A DNA stretch of 64,000 bases from Burhinus oedicnemus (Eukaryota; Chordata; Aves; Charadriiformes; Burhinidae): positions 98,126-162,125 of the forward strand of contig VFFE01006615.1 in assembly GCA_008921705.1 (NCBI GenBank), read 5' to 3'. Shown here piece after piece: positions 33,492-45,822 of this stretch. How positions within the stretch are numbered: position 1 is the first letter of the stretch; the number at the start of each line of letters is the position of its first letter. The notes beneath the pieces are model-generated. The model saw nothing but the letters and a program-made list of their open reading frames with translations. It searched no databases and was not told the origin of the DNA. The position numbers and the translations under genes are program-made.

Positions 33492-35257
33492 TTGATCCAC
33501 GGGTGTAAGGAATCAGGAAGAGAAGGCGAGAGAATGGCATGGCTGAGTCTAGACCTGCTGATCAAATTAAAGGGCAAGAAAAAGATGCACAGGCAGTGGA
33601 AGCAGGGACAGGTATCCTGGGAAGAGTATGGGGACACTTGCTGGTTGTGTAGGGATGAGATCAGGAAGGCCAAGGTGCAGCTGGAGCTGAACTTGGCAAG
33701 GGATGCAAGGAATAATAAGAAGGGCTTCTACAGGTATGTCAGACAGAAAAGAAAGGTCAGAGAAAGCGTACCCCTCTGATGAGCAAGACTGGAAAACTGG
33801 TAACAATGGATGAGGAGAAGGCTGAGATACTCAACAACTTTTTTGCCTCAGACTTCACTGGCAACATCTCCCCCCACACCTCCCGAGTGGATAGACCGCA
33901 AGGCAGGGACTGGGGTAGAAAAGTCCATCCCACTGTAAGAGAAGATCAGATTTATGACCACCTGAGGAACCTGGGTCTATGGACCCAGCGAGATGCATCC
34001 CAGGGTCCTGAGGGAATTGGCTGATGTAGTTGCCAAGCCACTCTCCAAGATATTTGAAAAGTCATGGCAGTCAAGTGAAGTCTCCGGTGACTGGAAAAAG
34101 GGAAACACTGCACCCATTTTTAAAATTGGTAGATGGGAGGACACCGGGAATAACCACCTGTCAGTCTCATCCCTGTGCCTGGGAAGATCGTGGAACAGAT
34201 CCTCCTAGAGACTATGCCAAAGCACATGGAGGACAGGGAGGTGATTCAAGACAGCCAGCATGACTTCACCAAGTCTTGTGTGACCAACCAAGGACCTTCT
34301 ATGACAGAGTGACTACATCAGTGAACAGGGGAAGAGCTATGAATGTCATCTATTTGGAATTCTGTAAGGCCTTTGACATGGTCCCCCACATCCTTAAATT
34401 GGAGACATATGGATTTGATGGCTGGACTGTTCAGTGGATGAGGAATTGGCTGGATGGTCACATCCAGATGGTAGTGGTCAACAGCTCAATGTCCAGATGG
34501 AGATTGGTGACAAGTGGTGTCCCTCAGGGGTCTGTACTGGGACCGGTACTGTTCAATATCTTCATCAATTACATAGGCAGTGAGATTGAGTGCACCCTCA
34601 ACAAGTTTGTCAATGATATCAAGCCGAGTGGTGAAGTTGACATGCCTGAAGGGAGGGATGCCATCCAGAGGGACTTGGACAGGCTCAAGAAGTGGGCGGA
34701 TGTGAAACTCATGAAGTTCAACAAGGTCAAGTGCAAGGTCATGCACCTGTGTTGGGGCAACCCCTGGTATCAGTACAGGTTGGGGATGAAGGGATGCAGA
34801 ACAGCTGTGCTGAAAAGGACTTGGGGCTACTGGAGGATGAAAAGCTGGACATGAGCAGACAATGTGTGCTTGCAGCACAGGAAGCCACCTGCATCCTGGG
34901 CTGCATCAAAAGAAGTGTGGCCAGCAGGTCGAGGGAGGGGATTCTGCCACTCTGCAGCTCTCGTGAGACCTCACCTGCAGTACTGCATTGAGCTCTGGAG
35001 CCTTCAGCGCAGGAAAGCCATGGACCTGTTGGAGTGGGACCACGGAAGGCCACGAAAATGATCAGAGGGCTGGAGCACCTCTGCTATGAAGACAGACTGA
35101 GAGAGCTGGGGTTGTTCAGCCTGGAGAAGAGAAGGCTCCAGGGAGACCTTATATTGGCCTTCCAGTACTTAAAGGGGGCCTACAGGAAAGATGGGGACAA
35201 ACTTTTTAGCAGGACCTGTTGTGATAGGACGGGGGATGATGTGATGTTTTTAAACTA
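33492..35257 (+). pseudogene. CR1-B ORF2 remnant (linker-RT-C-terminus), broken
   Basis: Several frames must be joined to follow ORF2, so it has multiple indels. The longest intact piece is 192 codons (34276-34854), spanning [27 protein letters not shown] and the active-site box. That box reads FVND (34606-34617) instead of FADD, so the catalytic pair is damaged. C-terminal pieces [14 protein letters not shown] and [14 protein letters not shown] follow near 35055-35145. No function is expected. Confidence 0.88.
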
Positions 35258-35357
35258 AAAGAAGGTAGATTTAGACTAGGTATAAGAAAAAAATTTTTTA
35301 GGATGAGGGTGGTGAGACAATGGCTCAGGTTTCCCAGAAAGGTGGTAGATGCCCCAT

Positions 35358-35747
35358 AGAATCATCGAATCACCCAGTTTGGAAGAGACCTCTGAGATCA
35401 TTGAGTTCAACCATAAACCTCACACTGCCAAAACCACCACTAAACCATGTCCCTCAGCGCCACGTCTACCCGTCTTTTAAATACCTCCAGGGATGGCAAC
35501 TCCATCACCTCCCTGGGCAGCCTGTTCCAATGTTTGATAACCTTTTCTGTGAAGACATTTTTCCCAATATCCAATCTAAACCTCCCCTGGCACAACTTGA
35601 GGCCATTTCTTCTTGTCCTATCGCTTGTTACTTGGGAGAAGAGATTGACACCCACCTCCCTACAACCTCCTTTCAAGTAGTTGTAGAGAGCGATAAGGTC
35701 TCCCCTCAGCCTCCTTTTCTCCAGGCTAAACAACCCCAGTTCCCTCT
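35358..35747 (-). mobile_element. CR1-C: antisense CR1 inserted into CR1-B
   Basis: It opens with AGAATCATCGAATCACCCAG, continues with ACTAAACCATGTCCCTCAGC, CTCCCTGGGCAGCCTGTTCC and TTCTTGTCCTATCGCTTGTT, and ends at CCAGTTCCCTCT. It is flanked by GCCCCAT on both sides (35351-35357 and 35748-35754), a 7-bp target duplication that lies in the CR1-B sequence GATGCCCCATCCCTGG. On the minus strand it retains an open frame (35440-35766, partly into CR1-B) over the ORF2 C-terminus. Confidence 0.93.
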
Positions 35748-35887
35748 GCCCCATCCCTGGAAACATTCCAGGTCAGGTTGGACAGGGCTCTGAGCAACCT
35801 GATCTAGTTGAAGATGTCCCTGCTCATTGCAGGGGGGTTGGACTAGATGGCCTCTTAAGGTCTGTTCCAAACCAAACTATTCTATTT

Positions 35888-36014
35888 AAAAGACATGTAG
35901 ATGTAGTGCTTAGAGACATGGTTTAGCGATGGACTTGGCAGTGCTAGGCTAATGGTTGGACATCATGTTTTAAATGTCTTTTCCAACCTAAACAATTCTA
36001 TGATTCTATGATTG
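35888..36014 (+). mobile_element. CR1-A: 3' end resumed after CR1-B
   Basis: AAAAGACATGTAGATGTAG, GCTTAGAGACATGGTTTAGC, GGACTTGGCAGTGCTAGGCT and CTTTTCCAACCTAAACAATT, then two ATTCTATG units. This is the 3' part expected after GGAGGTATTT of CR1-A. Confidence 0.9.
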
Positions 36015-37471
36015 TTTTTTCTGCCCAATTTGCAATGGCAAATATCTGGTTATTTTTAATTTCCCATTCAGAGGTGATTATGTAATGATCACGTTCAGAG
36101 CAAATCTACAATGAAACTTGAATTCATACAGCTGGATCAACAGTAAGAACAAACAATCATGCTGTCATCAAGGCAGATGAATTGTGTATCTATTATCCTT
36201 CACCTTTCCAAGCTGGTCAGAAAATGGTAGGCATAACTTCTAACCAGTTCCTGCCTCCCTTAATTCATGATTGTCTGGAATGGAATCAAAATAATTACCC
36301 AAAGTTACCTTTTTTGCTGAAATTTCAGTGGTAACCTGGTAACCAATTACCTGTTGGTCAAGACACTGACTGACACATGAGCACTTGCACAGCCTGGCCA
36401 CATAAATTCTTCCACAGCACTTCTCAGCTGCAGCTCTCTGTATTCTCATCTTCCTCACTGAAGATGACAGAGCTTCATTTTGCTGTGGAGAAGACTGAAT
36501 ACGAGGTGGGTACTTGGAAACTTCGGAAAACGAAGGTTTTAAAAATAGCTGTTCAGGAGCTTTTTTTAATGCTAGTTTTTCCTGCCACTCAGAAATGTTG
36601 GTAGCTGCTTGAACTCCGCTCATGAGGGCTAAAATGCTTGCTTATTCTCACTACAGTTTTATTCTCCCGAAGTATATTTTAATATTGCTCAAATATAACG
36701 TCAAGGAGAAGACACTTCTTCCTGTTCCCCATCCTGACAGGGTAAACTTAAAGGAGTATGACCGAAGCCAAAGAGATCTATTTCCCCTTCAGCATAATTT
36801 GGACTAATAAATGCTAATGAGTGATATTTGCAGCTTGCCTTTCAGCCTTTTGATCGCAAAATAAGGGAGAGCACTTAGCCTCTGCCACGCAGGTGTTGAA
36901 TCCAGCTGTTCACACGAGTGATTGCTTCAAAAGGCCTTTGCCTCAAGCATGAGTACAAAGCCACTTCCCATTTAGACACTTTGAGCAGAAGTGAGGGATG
37001 GGTGCGTGGAGATCGTTAGCTTCACTCCACATTAAACCACTTGATGTATGAATGCACGAGTAGAGAGGAAGAGGGAAAACAGACCACTGAAACCTGAGAC
37101 TTCTTGCTTTATACATCATTTTTTCACTCTGGAGAGTTTTGCTTGAGGCACCATATAGAAGGGGACATTGTTAAAAGGGACATATGACATGAAATCCTAT
37201 CTCCTCGTTCCCTACCGGTATCCACAATGCTCTAAAAACCAGTGAATCTCACTGAAAATGATTGCTCCTTCTTTGCAGGGGCAAAAGAAACCTAACTTGG
37301 TCAGTCATTTCCCTATCTATGGAGATGACGATCACGGAAGGATGGTCAGTGTTAGGAAAGCAGGTTTCCTGATTAAATATTTCTTTAACTTTTCTTCCTG
37401 GCATAACAGCCATGTTTTCTCTCTATTGCTTCTTCCAAACTCTCCTGCCTCAAGCAACATACAGGCACAGA
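36015..37471. other. No gene or repeat seen
   Basis: A minus-strand frame of 127 codons (36240-36623) is the longest; it has no known domain. Otherwise ordinary sequence. Confidence 0.5.
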
Positions 37472-38289
37472 TGACCTGGACAAGCTCAAGAACTGAGCCC
37501 ATGTGAAGCTCATGAAGGTCAACCAGGCCAAGTGCAGGGTCCTGCATCTGGGTCAGGGCAACTCCCAGTATCAATACAGGCTGGGGATGAACGGGTTGAG
37601 AGCAGCCCTGCCGAGAAAGTCTTGGGCATACTGGAGGAAGAAAAGCTGGACATGAGCTGACAATGTGTGCTTTCAGCCCAGAAGGCCAACCGCATCCTGG
37701 ACTGCATCAAAAGAAGCGTGGCCAGCAGGTCAAGGGAGGGGATTCTGCCCCTCTACTCAGCTCTGGTGAGACCCCTCCTGCAGTACTGCGTCCAGCTCTG
37801 GAGGCCTCAGCACATATAAAGGACATGGACCTATCGGAGCGGGTCCAGAGGAGGGCCACAAAGGTGATGAGAGGGCTGGAGAACCTCTACTATGAAGACA
37901 GGCTGAGAGGCTTGGAGTTGTTCATCTTGGAGAAGAGAAGGCTCCAGGGACACTTTATAGAGGCCTTTCAGTACTTCTAAGGGGCCTACAGGAAAGATGG
38001 GGACAAACCTTTTAGCAGGGCCTGTTGTGATAGGACAAGGGGTGATGGTTTTAAACTAAAACAGGGGAGATTTAGACTAGGTAGAAGGAAGAAATATTTT
38101 ATGTTAAGGGTGATGAGACACTGCCCCATGTTGCCCAGAGACGTGGTAGATGCCCCATCCCTGGAAACATTCCAGGCCAGGTTGGACGGGGCTCTGAGGA
38201 GCCTGATCTAGTTGAAGATGTCCCTGCTCATTGCAGGAGAGGTGACCTTTAAAGGTCCCTTCCAACCCAAACTATTCTATGATCCTATG
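37472..38289 (+). mobile_element. CR1 LINE, ORF2 C-terminal half and 3' UTR
   Basis: It starts at ATGACCTGGACAAGCTCAAG, downstream of the RT active site, and is of the same subfamily as CR1-B (3' UTR GTTGAAGATGTCCCTGCTCA). It ends AACTATTCTATGATCCTATG. ORF2 is broken: the piece at 37663-37980 stays open for 105 codons, then a TAA interrupts within the AFQYF segment (normally AFQYLKGAY). Confidence 0.93.
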
Positions 38290-39984
38290 ACAAACTTCTC
38301 CGTATTTCCCAAAGCCTCCTAAGAAAGTTAAATAATGCATTTAGTCATTACAACTACAACTGATTCATCTAAGATTCATAAAAATGAATCCAGTGCCAGT
38401 AGACTTCTGTAAGCTCACAGTATTGAATGTAGGTGTCCTGACACCACTGTTTGGACTTCAAACTTCTCAGCTATGCAACTACGGACATCAAGACAAGCTG
38501 AACACTCAACGATTGGACAGTACCGGACCTGTCAAATGCACACCCACAGAGCCTAGTGTATCCAAATCCAACCAGCAGAAGTCTTTGATAAACAGGGGAT
38601 TTTGTAGGGACGAATGGACTAATCTTAGCAGAAATTGTCCAAGAACAAAAATCAACAGTCTAAACATACTGAGCCAGGGACCAAATGGAGTCAGCCAATT
38701 ATATCTAAATATCAACTCAGTAGCTGCCCTTTACAGTAAAGGATTATTTGGAAGGGCACAAGTGTTTGTTGTTTTCCTGGTTATTTGGCACCTAAGCTTG
38801 TAAATCTGCATTATAAGATTGTTCTGATTAGCCAGGGAGAGGTAGTCATCTCCTTCATTTGCTGAGCAAGGACTGATTTCTTTGGAGACCTAAGTAGAAA
38901 TTGCTGGCATCTCCCTGTCTCAGGGATTCCCAAAGCGCCTAGGTGGTCCAAGTAGCTTGTGCAGCAGGAAGGTACTGGATCCCATCCCAGAGGTACTTGG
39001 CAGAACAAGTAATAAAATGTCCTTAGTTCGACATAAAAGGGGTATTTTGAATAGAGCTGAAACACACACTCACTGACAGAAATAATAACAAGCACTAACC
39101 AGTCCGTAATCCCTGGCTGTGTATGGGAGATCCCAGCTAAGCAGGGCCTGAGGGATGATTTCCTCTCCAAATGTAGCTTAGGTAAAAAGGAGATGAAGTA
39201 TGAGATGCACCACAGTTGAAATTTTACAGTATTAGGCCAAACCCAACAATTCCACGGGAAATAAAGCACTGATTTGATGGCCACTGCTTTTGCAGCTCAC
39301 AATGATGGGCTGTATATTAGGGTTGAATTTTGGAGAACAGAAGGGGTCATCTTTCCGTGACACTCTAGCTTCATGCTGGGTCAAGATACTGTCTGTCTTC
39401 CCAAAGCCAGCATAAAACCATCATAATCTCCATGCTATCATGTGTTGATCCAAATCAGATGTGTCCTGGAATGTGATCCAAGAAGATATCAACCCAGAAT
39501 TAACAATCACAACGCGATACATCACTACTGAGTCTGGTTCTGCTGTCAACATCTTTAGACAAGATGCTGAAAAAAACCCCATGATGTGCACAGAAAGGGC
39601 CATAAAAATTACTTGAGGGCTGGAAAAATGCTGTATTATAAAAAAGAACTCAATCTATTTGGCGTAGTAAGAAGAACATTCATTAGAGTGCATGAATACC
39701 TTCACGGGGAAAAAAATACTGGGTAATAAAAAGCTGTTTAATCTGGCAGAGAAAAGCAGAACCAGAACTGATTGCAGAGAAGCCGAATTCAGGCAGGCTC
39801 CAATCAAAAATAAACTTGGGGCCTTTAACTGAATGGGGAGGGGAGATCGCTGCTGAACCTGACTGTGAAGCGCAGGAGGTGAATCTTTGAATTGATCTAG
39901 AAAAGGGGGTAAACGGGTATGCACAAGCGGTGTTATTTGCACGGCACTGGCTGCTTAGTCTCAGGTTTAATCCAACGCCAGGCT

Positions 39985-40080
39985 CACTAGTGCCAGGCAC
40001 TGGGGAGAGAACTAAATGATGGCTTTTGTTTTCAGGGCATTTACAGTCCAGTTATAGGACAAAGAAAAGCCCACTGGAAA
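39985..40080. repeat. Possible ancient L3/MIR-type repeat fragment
   Basis: GTGCCAGGCACTGGGGAGAG followed ~45 bp later by AGGGCATTTACAGTCCAGTT resembles the GCCAGGCACTG ... GAGCTTACAGTCTAGT pattern of old LINE/SINE consensus sequences. Short and diverged. Confidence 0.3.
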
Positions 40081-41439
40081 ACCATAAGGAATAAAGGAAT
40101 AAACCAAAAAGTGAGCATTGTGATGGTCTGTATCTTGGCAATTCCAGCAATCTGGTTTTTTATAGATAGCCATGGTACATATCTATTATGCACTCACTAA
40201 TTACTGTGTGCCTTTCCATTTCCCCTGTCTCTAACAGAACAGAATAAAATTGGAAAAGAAAAAGGTGACGGGGATTATCACGGAAGTGGAACAATCTCCT
40301 TGCAAAGAATGACTAAATAAATTAGGCTCCATCATCCCAGAAAATGAGACTGTTGGGAACTGACAGAAGTCTCCAAAGTTTTGAGCGGTCTCAAAAAGGG
40401 AGTGACTGTTTAGTCATCATCTTCTTTTTAAAACAAAACAAACCGAAACAATACGAAACAAACCAAAAGTTATTGGGAGTTCTGAAATGGAAATAGCTGG
40501 TGGCAGGTTCAAAATAAGCAGAAGAAAATACTTCATACAGCAAAAATTTAAGCTGCAGGACTTATCATAGGACATAATAGTTGCTCAATATTTACACATC
40601 TTCAAAAATTGATTAGACAAATTAATGGGGAAAAAAGTCAATCAGCTGATGGCTGCTAAATGCAGTAGCATCACCTCCAACTCCGGTGGTCTCTATAGGG
40701 TAGAGCAGCATGTTGCAGTGTAGCCCTCTCTGTCCTTAAACTCTCCCCTTGGCATCTGCTATTGAACGTTGTTTTTCAGTGCATCCACACAGCATTCCGC
40801 AGGCCATGTGAAATCACACCGCCTGCGCTTCATGGCTAATGACAGCGACCTGGGTATGCTTGAGGTCACTCCGGGGCTTCAGATACTGGCTTAGAGGGGC
40901 TTCGGCTTTTATCTAGTGCTTTTATGTTCCAAGTCATTGCCAAAAAAATGAATATGGGGGTTGTTGAGCACAGGAAACCTACATGTTTAGCTGCTTCATA
41001 CCCAAGACAATGGGGTCATTTTGTATCAATGTGAACACAGGCCATTAAAAAATTAACACAACTCAGGTGTGCTGATGCAATTCTGTCTAGAAAAAGATGT
41101 CAAAAGATGCATGTAAAAGATGTGACGCTTGCCACAGCAATACCGAGCAATCCACGAGTGATCAGACAAGTCAGAAAAAGGGGAGAGAATCTCCCCAGAC
41201 AAAGGTACGTGAGTTGTTTTATGCCTAAACAATAAAACATTATAAAAAGTGTTTATCTCCCTATCTATCAGGAAAAAACCCCATAAAAAATACTCCATGA
41301 GTAAATGAAAGACATAAAGAAGTGAAAGGGAGGATAAAAAGTAAGTATCCATTTATAAAATATAGGCATATTCTCATAAACAGAAGTGAATCAAAGTATA
41401 AAACCTTTTCAATAAAAAGCTTAAAAATCACAAAACGTC

Positions 41440-41910
41440 ACCCCCCTCTAATTATAATCACATCCCTTTGTCTTGTCAACCAATAATTATGATCTATCTA
41501 CTAAGCTTTTAGATTATAGGCTGCCTCACACTGCTAAAGAGTGGCAGGCTGTACAGCATTTTGAAAATGAACATATAAATAAGGCTCCTTATTTTTAAAA
41601 ACAAAAGTGTGTATTGCAACATTGTAATTCTGTTTTTTTTTTTTTAAATTAAACTGAACCGCAGCTGACAGCTCTTAGAAATTAATATATTTATAAGGAT
41701 GCACTCCTGCAAGATATACTACTACCTTCAAATAATCCTAAATCACAGCTCTTTCTTCCCTGCTAATGCATTTTGCTTCTCATTATTAACGACCTATTAA
41801 AGAGTTGTTTGTGTCGTTTGTATCCTCACAGAGTGTATTATAGATGGTTTATTAAACAGTTATATAAGTCGTCAATGTCAGGTTACAGTTATGCATTCTT
41901 TTCTTTGCTC
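41440..41910. promoter_or_regulatory. Candidate conserved non-coding element
   Basis: Dense AT-rich motifs: CTCTAATTATAATCAC near 41447, CCAATAATTATGATC near 41480, SOX-like CCTTTGTC near 41466, CTATTAAAG near 41794 and TTTATTAAACAG near 41848. A T-run at 41633-41645 interrupts it. No transposon sequence. The pattern fits a developmental enhancer. Confidence 0.3.
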
Positions 41911-42169
41911 ATTTCATTAGAACTGAGCAGCTTCTCTTAAGGAAGATATTTCTCCTGTAAAAGTGGAACCCCAGGTCTGAAAGACTGCATCAGTTAAAGG
42001 TCCTCAGATGCTACACAATATGTAGTGGTTGTAACCCCTCTAGTATTTGGGTAATTCGGGCCTAAAAGCAGGAACGACCCTTGTTGTGACTCTTCCCCAT
42101 CTTTAATGCCTGCCTGAGATGGATGTTGGGTGTGTTACTCCATACAGCAGATATGTATCATGAGAAGAA

Positions 42170-42541
42170 TGGAGAAGAGAAGGCTCTGGGGAGACCTTAG
42201 AGCAACCTTCCAGTATCTGAAAGGGGCCTACAAGAAAGCTGGAGAGGGACTTTTTACAAGGACATGTAGTGATAGGACGAGGGGTAATGGCTTCAGACTG
42301 GAAGAGGGGAGATTTAGATTAGATAGGCAGAAATTTTTCACTGTGAGGGTGGTGAGACACTTGCCCAGGTTGCCCAGAGAAGCTGTGGCTGCCCCATCCG
42401 TGGAGGTGTTCAAGGCCAGGTTGGATGGGGCTTTGAGCAACCTGGTCTAGAGGGAGATGTCCTTGCCCATGGCAGGGGGGGTTGGAACTAGGTGATCTCT
42501 AAGGTCCCTTCCAACCTTAACCATTCTATGATGATTCTATG
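42170..42541 (+). mobile_element. CR1 LINE 3' end
   Basis: It starts at GGAGAAGAGAAGGCTCTGGG in the ORF2 C-terminus. The frame stays open to TAG 42448-42450 (ending LDGALSNLV). The 3' UTR GCCCATGGCAGGGGGGGTTG follows, and the copy ends CTATGATGATTCTATG. About 372 bp, same subfamily as 26953-27407. Confidence 0.94.
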
Positions 42542-45098
42542 AAGAAGAAAGGATGACATGCTGACGTCTCTATTGGTGTCTGGACAATTTTTTTCAGCAT
42601 GTTTTGCTAGCCCTTGAAAGCATAAAACACCTCCTGGAATGTCTTGGTGCTTAACGCTGTAAAATGAATCCAGTTTGCTTCTCTATCTAGATATTAATAG
42701 AAGAAGATGAAAGCAATTGGATGTCTACTTATTTTACCTCTGTAAAATGCCTCTTGGAAACCAAGCTGTAGTTAAGCTCTTATCCCTGAGGACATCAGGC
42801 TGAGATTCTGACAGGTCCAGGTCTCTGGTGGCTCTCAGTAGATAATACTGGGAGTCTTCTGAGGAGCTGCTTTTTGCAGAAAAGACCTATTTGTCAAACT
42901 CCCAACTTACAAGACTCAGCTGATCCGTGATGAATTGTCTGCTATAGCTCCTGACTCCAGGCACCCGCTCAGCAAAGCGGTCACAGCCCGATGGGTACCT
43001 CTAGAAGTCCTGTGTCTGAGTCATTATCGAGGTGGTGATGACCATGCAGGAATGTTCTCCATTCTACAAATTATCTATGTGACACCAGCCTTTTCTCCTT
43101 TCCCGTGCAGATAAACGCCAAGAACTATTGCCCTTCTCAGCAACAGTAAATTACCTCTCCTGTAAAGAACATGCATTTTTTTTCCTGCAACTTGATGATT
43201 ATCACTTGGTTTATAGCTTGAAGCCTGTAGACTTACTTCCTTTCTAAACAGTGAGTTTTAATTAACCTCACTTACTTCCGACACTGTATTGAAGGACCTT
43301 GAAGGCTTGATACACCCTGCTGTAATACATATTTAAATTACTAGGAAGAAAACTGTGCTGTGAATTGTGGTTATGCAGCAAAATTACTTTGTTCATCAAA
43401 TTTGCGTAGAAACGTGAAATTCCCTGGGTTCCTACTGGGGATTCCATCAGAAGGACTGGGACCCCTGTACCCTGTCTCCCTTTCCTACTTCCCAGTAGCA
43501 GATTTCTGCTGATTTTTTAAAGCCGGGCTTCCTTCCAAGAGAGGAAGCTGTGGCAAGAACTGTCTTCAATAATGAGACCTGCAGGGAGCGGGGTTTTTTT
43601 GTGCTGTTTAAACACTGGTTGCCCGTAACTACTAACCATCAAATTAAGGGGCACCTGTGTTGGAGTCAGCAGAAAAAAACCCAACAAAACAGTTTCATAA
43701 ACTCTGTCCACAGCTTTTATGTTCTGCTTCTCCCAGGGGCCACAAAGTTGCCTCCCATCAATGGGAGAAAGAGAAAGAAAAGCCATAAATGGAATGCTCA
43801 TGTTCTCGTTTTGGTCTGCCACCTCAGTACAGAGCAAATGTACGGAGAAGCGCAGAAAAGGAGACGCACCCAGCACCTGACTCTGCATTTCCCAAAGTCT
43901 TGTGTTGAAATATGTTTCTCTGCTGGATTGCTGCTTCTCCTACTGCCGTCGGAACCACAGCTTGGGAGTGTTAGGTTGGAAGGGACCACCTGGGTCATGA
44001 TCTTCAGTCTCCTGGGGCACCAGGAACTATGTTATATGAGCTCATTTTCTTAAACTGATCATATTTTGCCTTCCAAACATTGAAGATTTTTAGTTCTACT
44101 GGGAGCTTGTTTCAGCATTTCTCTCCTCTGATAACCAGGAATCATCCTTCTTTTTCCAGCCAAAGTTCATTTCTGGCCTATGTAACCTTTTTCTTCTGCC
44201 TGTATTGACTTTTCTATTGAGTTGCTCTTCTCCATCTATGTTTGTTGCTCCTGGTATTCTTACATGTGATCACCATAAACCTCATTTGAGTGTTCTAAGC
44301 AAGGTCAGATCTTTTTTTTTTTTCTTCTTCAAAAGCTGAGCTTTTCATCCCCTGAAAGATCTTGAATCCCATTTTGCTTGTCCTCAAATTTATATTATTT
44401 TTTTTTCTTGATCTTGGGTGATGAGACATATGCATAACATTTCTTGTATGTATTCACCAGGAACAGGACCATGTACCACAGCTCTAAGAATAATTTTCCC
44501 TAAAGAAACTCCCCCTCCTAATACATCCTCATCCTCGCTGGGCCACTGTAATTGAAATACTGCACGCAGTTTGAATTGCTGTCACTATACAGCTTGGCTA
44601 TAAAAATACAACTGATAGGGCTGGACTAGGGTCTTTCTGGCAACAACACTTAGAATTACATAAAACCAGCATTCAAAACTGCTCTGTTTCTAGTTTTTAA
44701 CCATCTCATCAAAGGCAAGTTCCTCCTTGGCTGATACATGTAAAAGCACAGCCAGAGATGGAAAACAGACAAAAGTTTTAAAAATCAGAGAGGGACCAGA
44801 CCCAAAGAGGTATTTTAATTTCTACTGAAGTAAATGGGAATTACGCATGTAAATGACTTTGTGGATCTTGACCTCTACACTTTGAGGGATTATTTTACAC
44901 GACAATTACTCACATATTTGAAAGCTCTTTTGAAAGTCTATCAAGCTGAACACTGCCACAACAAACATCCTCCAAATCATCAGCCATTTTTTTAAATAAT
45001 TGTCTTTAGGATGGCCATGCTGACACTACTCACTGGATATCTTGGAGTGAGAAAGAAGTCAAAATCTAATATATCTCATTAAGGTAAGGATAGGTGTT
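42542..45098. other. No gene recognised
   Basis: Frames of 167 codons (43550-44053, +) and 123 codons (43517-43888, -) overlap on opposite strands and have no recognised domain. T-rich runs at about 44311-44321 and 44398-44406. Confidence 0.5.
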
Positions 45099-45822
45099 TG
45101 TCCTGGTTTGAGGTAAAACAGGACCAATTTTGTTCAGTAACTTCACTTTTTAGCTAGGCCTCTTAGAACTGCTGAAATTACCAGCATGTTGTGCAGAAAA
45201 CTGTTGACTCTCAGATTGATAAGACCCATGTTTATAGTTGATGCCAAGGAATGGGATGCAGAAAGGCTCCTGCTTATACTTATTGCTATAACGCCCAAGG
45301 GCAGCCAACTTTGTTATTTGCCCCGTTGGAGGGTGGGAAGCGGAAAAGCGTAGAGGGGTCATCCCTTTGATGAGGAGTGGACAGGACAGGTGACCCAAAC
45401 CTGACCAACAGGGTATTCCATCCCATCTGCCTCCTGTTCAGTAAAAAACCTGAGGGATCAAAGGGTCAGTCTCTTTCTTCAATGGCCGGTGTCCTGGGAG
45501 GACTCTGTCTGTTCATCTGCCTTTGATCCCGATCCTGAATCCAGATCCAGAATCCAGTCCCCATCCGTCACTGTATCCAGTCTGGGACTTCCCCTGCGCC
45601 TGCTGGTGACGTGATTGTCATCCTGGGAGCTTGATGCGGTTTTGTATATATTGCATTGTTTGTATTTTTTTTATTATTAATATTTCATTGAAGTAGTTTA
45701 GTTCCTTCTAAACTCTTAAGTCTCTCATTTTCTTTCTCTCCTGCCTCCCTTTGAAGAGGAGCAGGAGAGAGAGAACACCTGTCATTCCACCTGATTGGGT
45801 CAATCCGGCCCAAATCTCGACA
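45099..45822 (+). mobile_element. Solo LTR, copy 2 of the recurrent family
   Basis: 724 bp, TGTCCTGGTTTGAGG ... CTCGACA. Flanked by a perfect GTGTT duplication (45094-45098 and 45823-45827), which fixes the family's 5-bp target duplication and its true ends. Contains the CRE-like TGACGTGA, TATA at about 45644 and the CT/GA hairpin (about 45734-45775). No internal retroviral sequence, so LTR-LTR recombination is the likely origin. Confidence 0.95.

Larger units (their letters stand above)
33472..35882 (+). mobile_element. CR1-B: longest CR1, inserted into CR1-A
   Basis: About 2.0 kb of CR1 sequence after removing the nested CR1-C (390 bp). It begins between the endonuclease and reverse transcriptase domains (AATCAGGAAGAGAAGGCGAG near 33509). 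It includes the linker, RT, thumb and C-terminal region, then the 3' UTR GATGTCCCTGCTCATTGCAG and the end CCAAACTATTCTAT. It has a different 3' UTR from CR1-A, so it belongs to another subfamily. It splits CR1-A at TATTT. Confidence 0.93.
38290..42169. other. No gene recognised
   Basis: A 139-codon frame (38384-38803, +) and a 157-codon frame (38811-39284, -) have no recognisable domains. A weak ancient repeat (39985-40080) and a possible enhancer (41440-41910) are listed separately. Confidence 0.5.

Noticed and set aside
38384..38803. 139-codon + strand open frame just after a CR1
   Set aside because: Not CR1, no known domain; would need expression or conservation to be believed.
43967..44010. 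Possible CR1 3'-end fragment (TTAGGTTGGAAGGGACC)
   Set aside because: Only ~20 bp of convincing similarity; no octamers or coding part nearby.
43550..44053. 167-codon + strand open frame
   Set aside because: Overlaps a 123-codon frame on the other strand; no domain.
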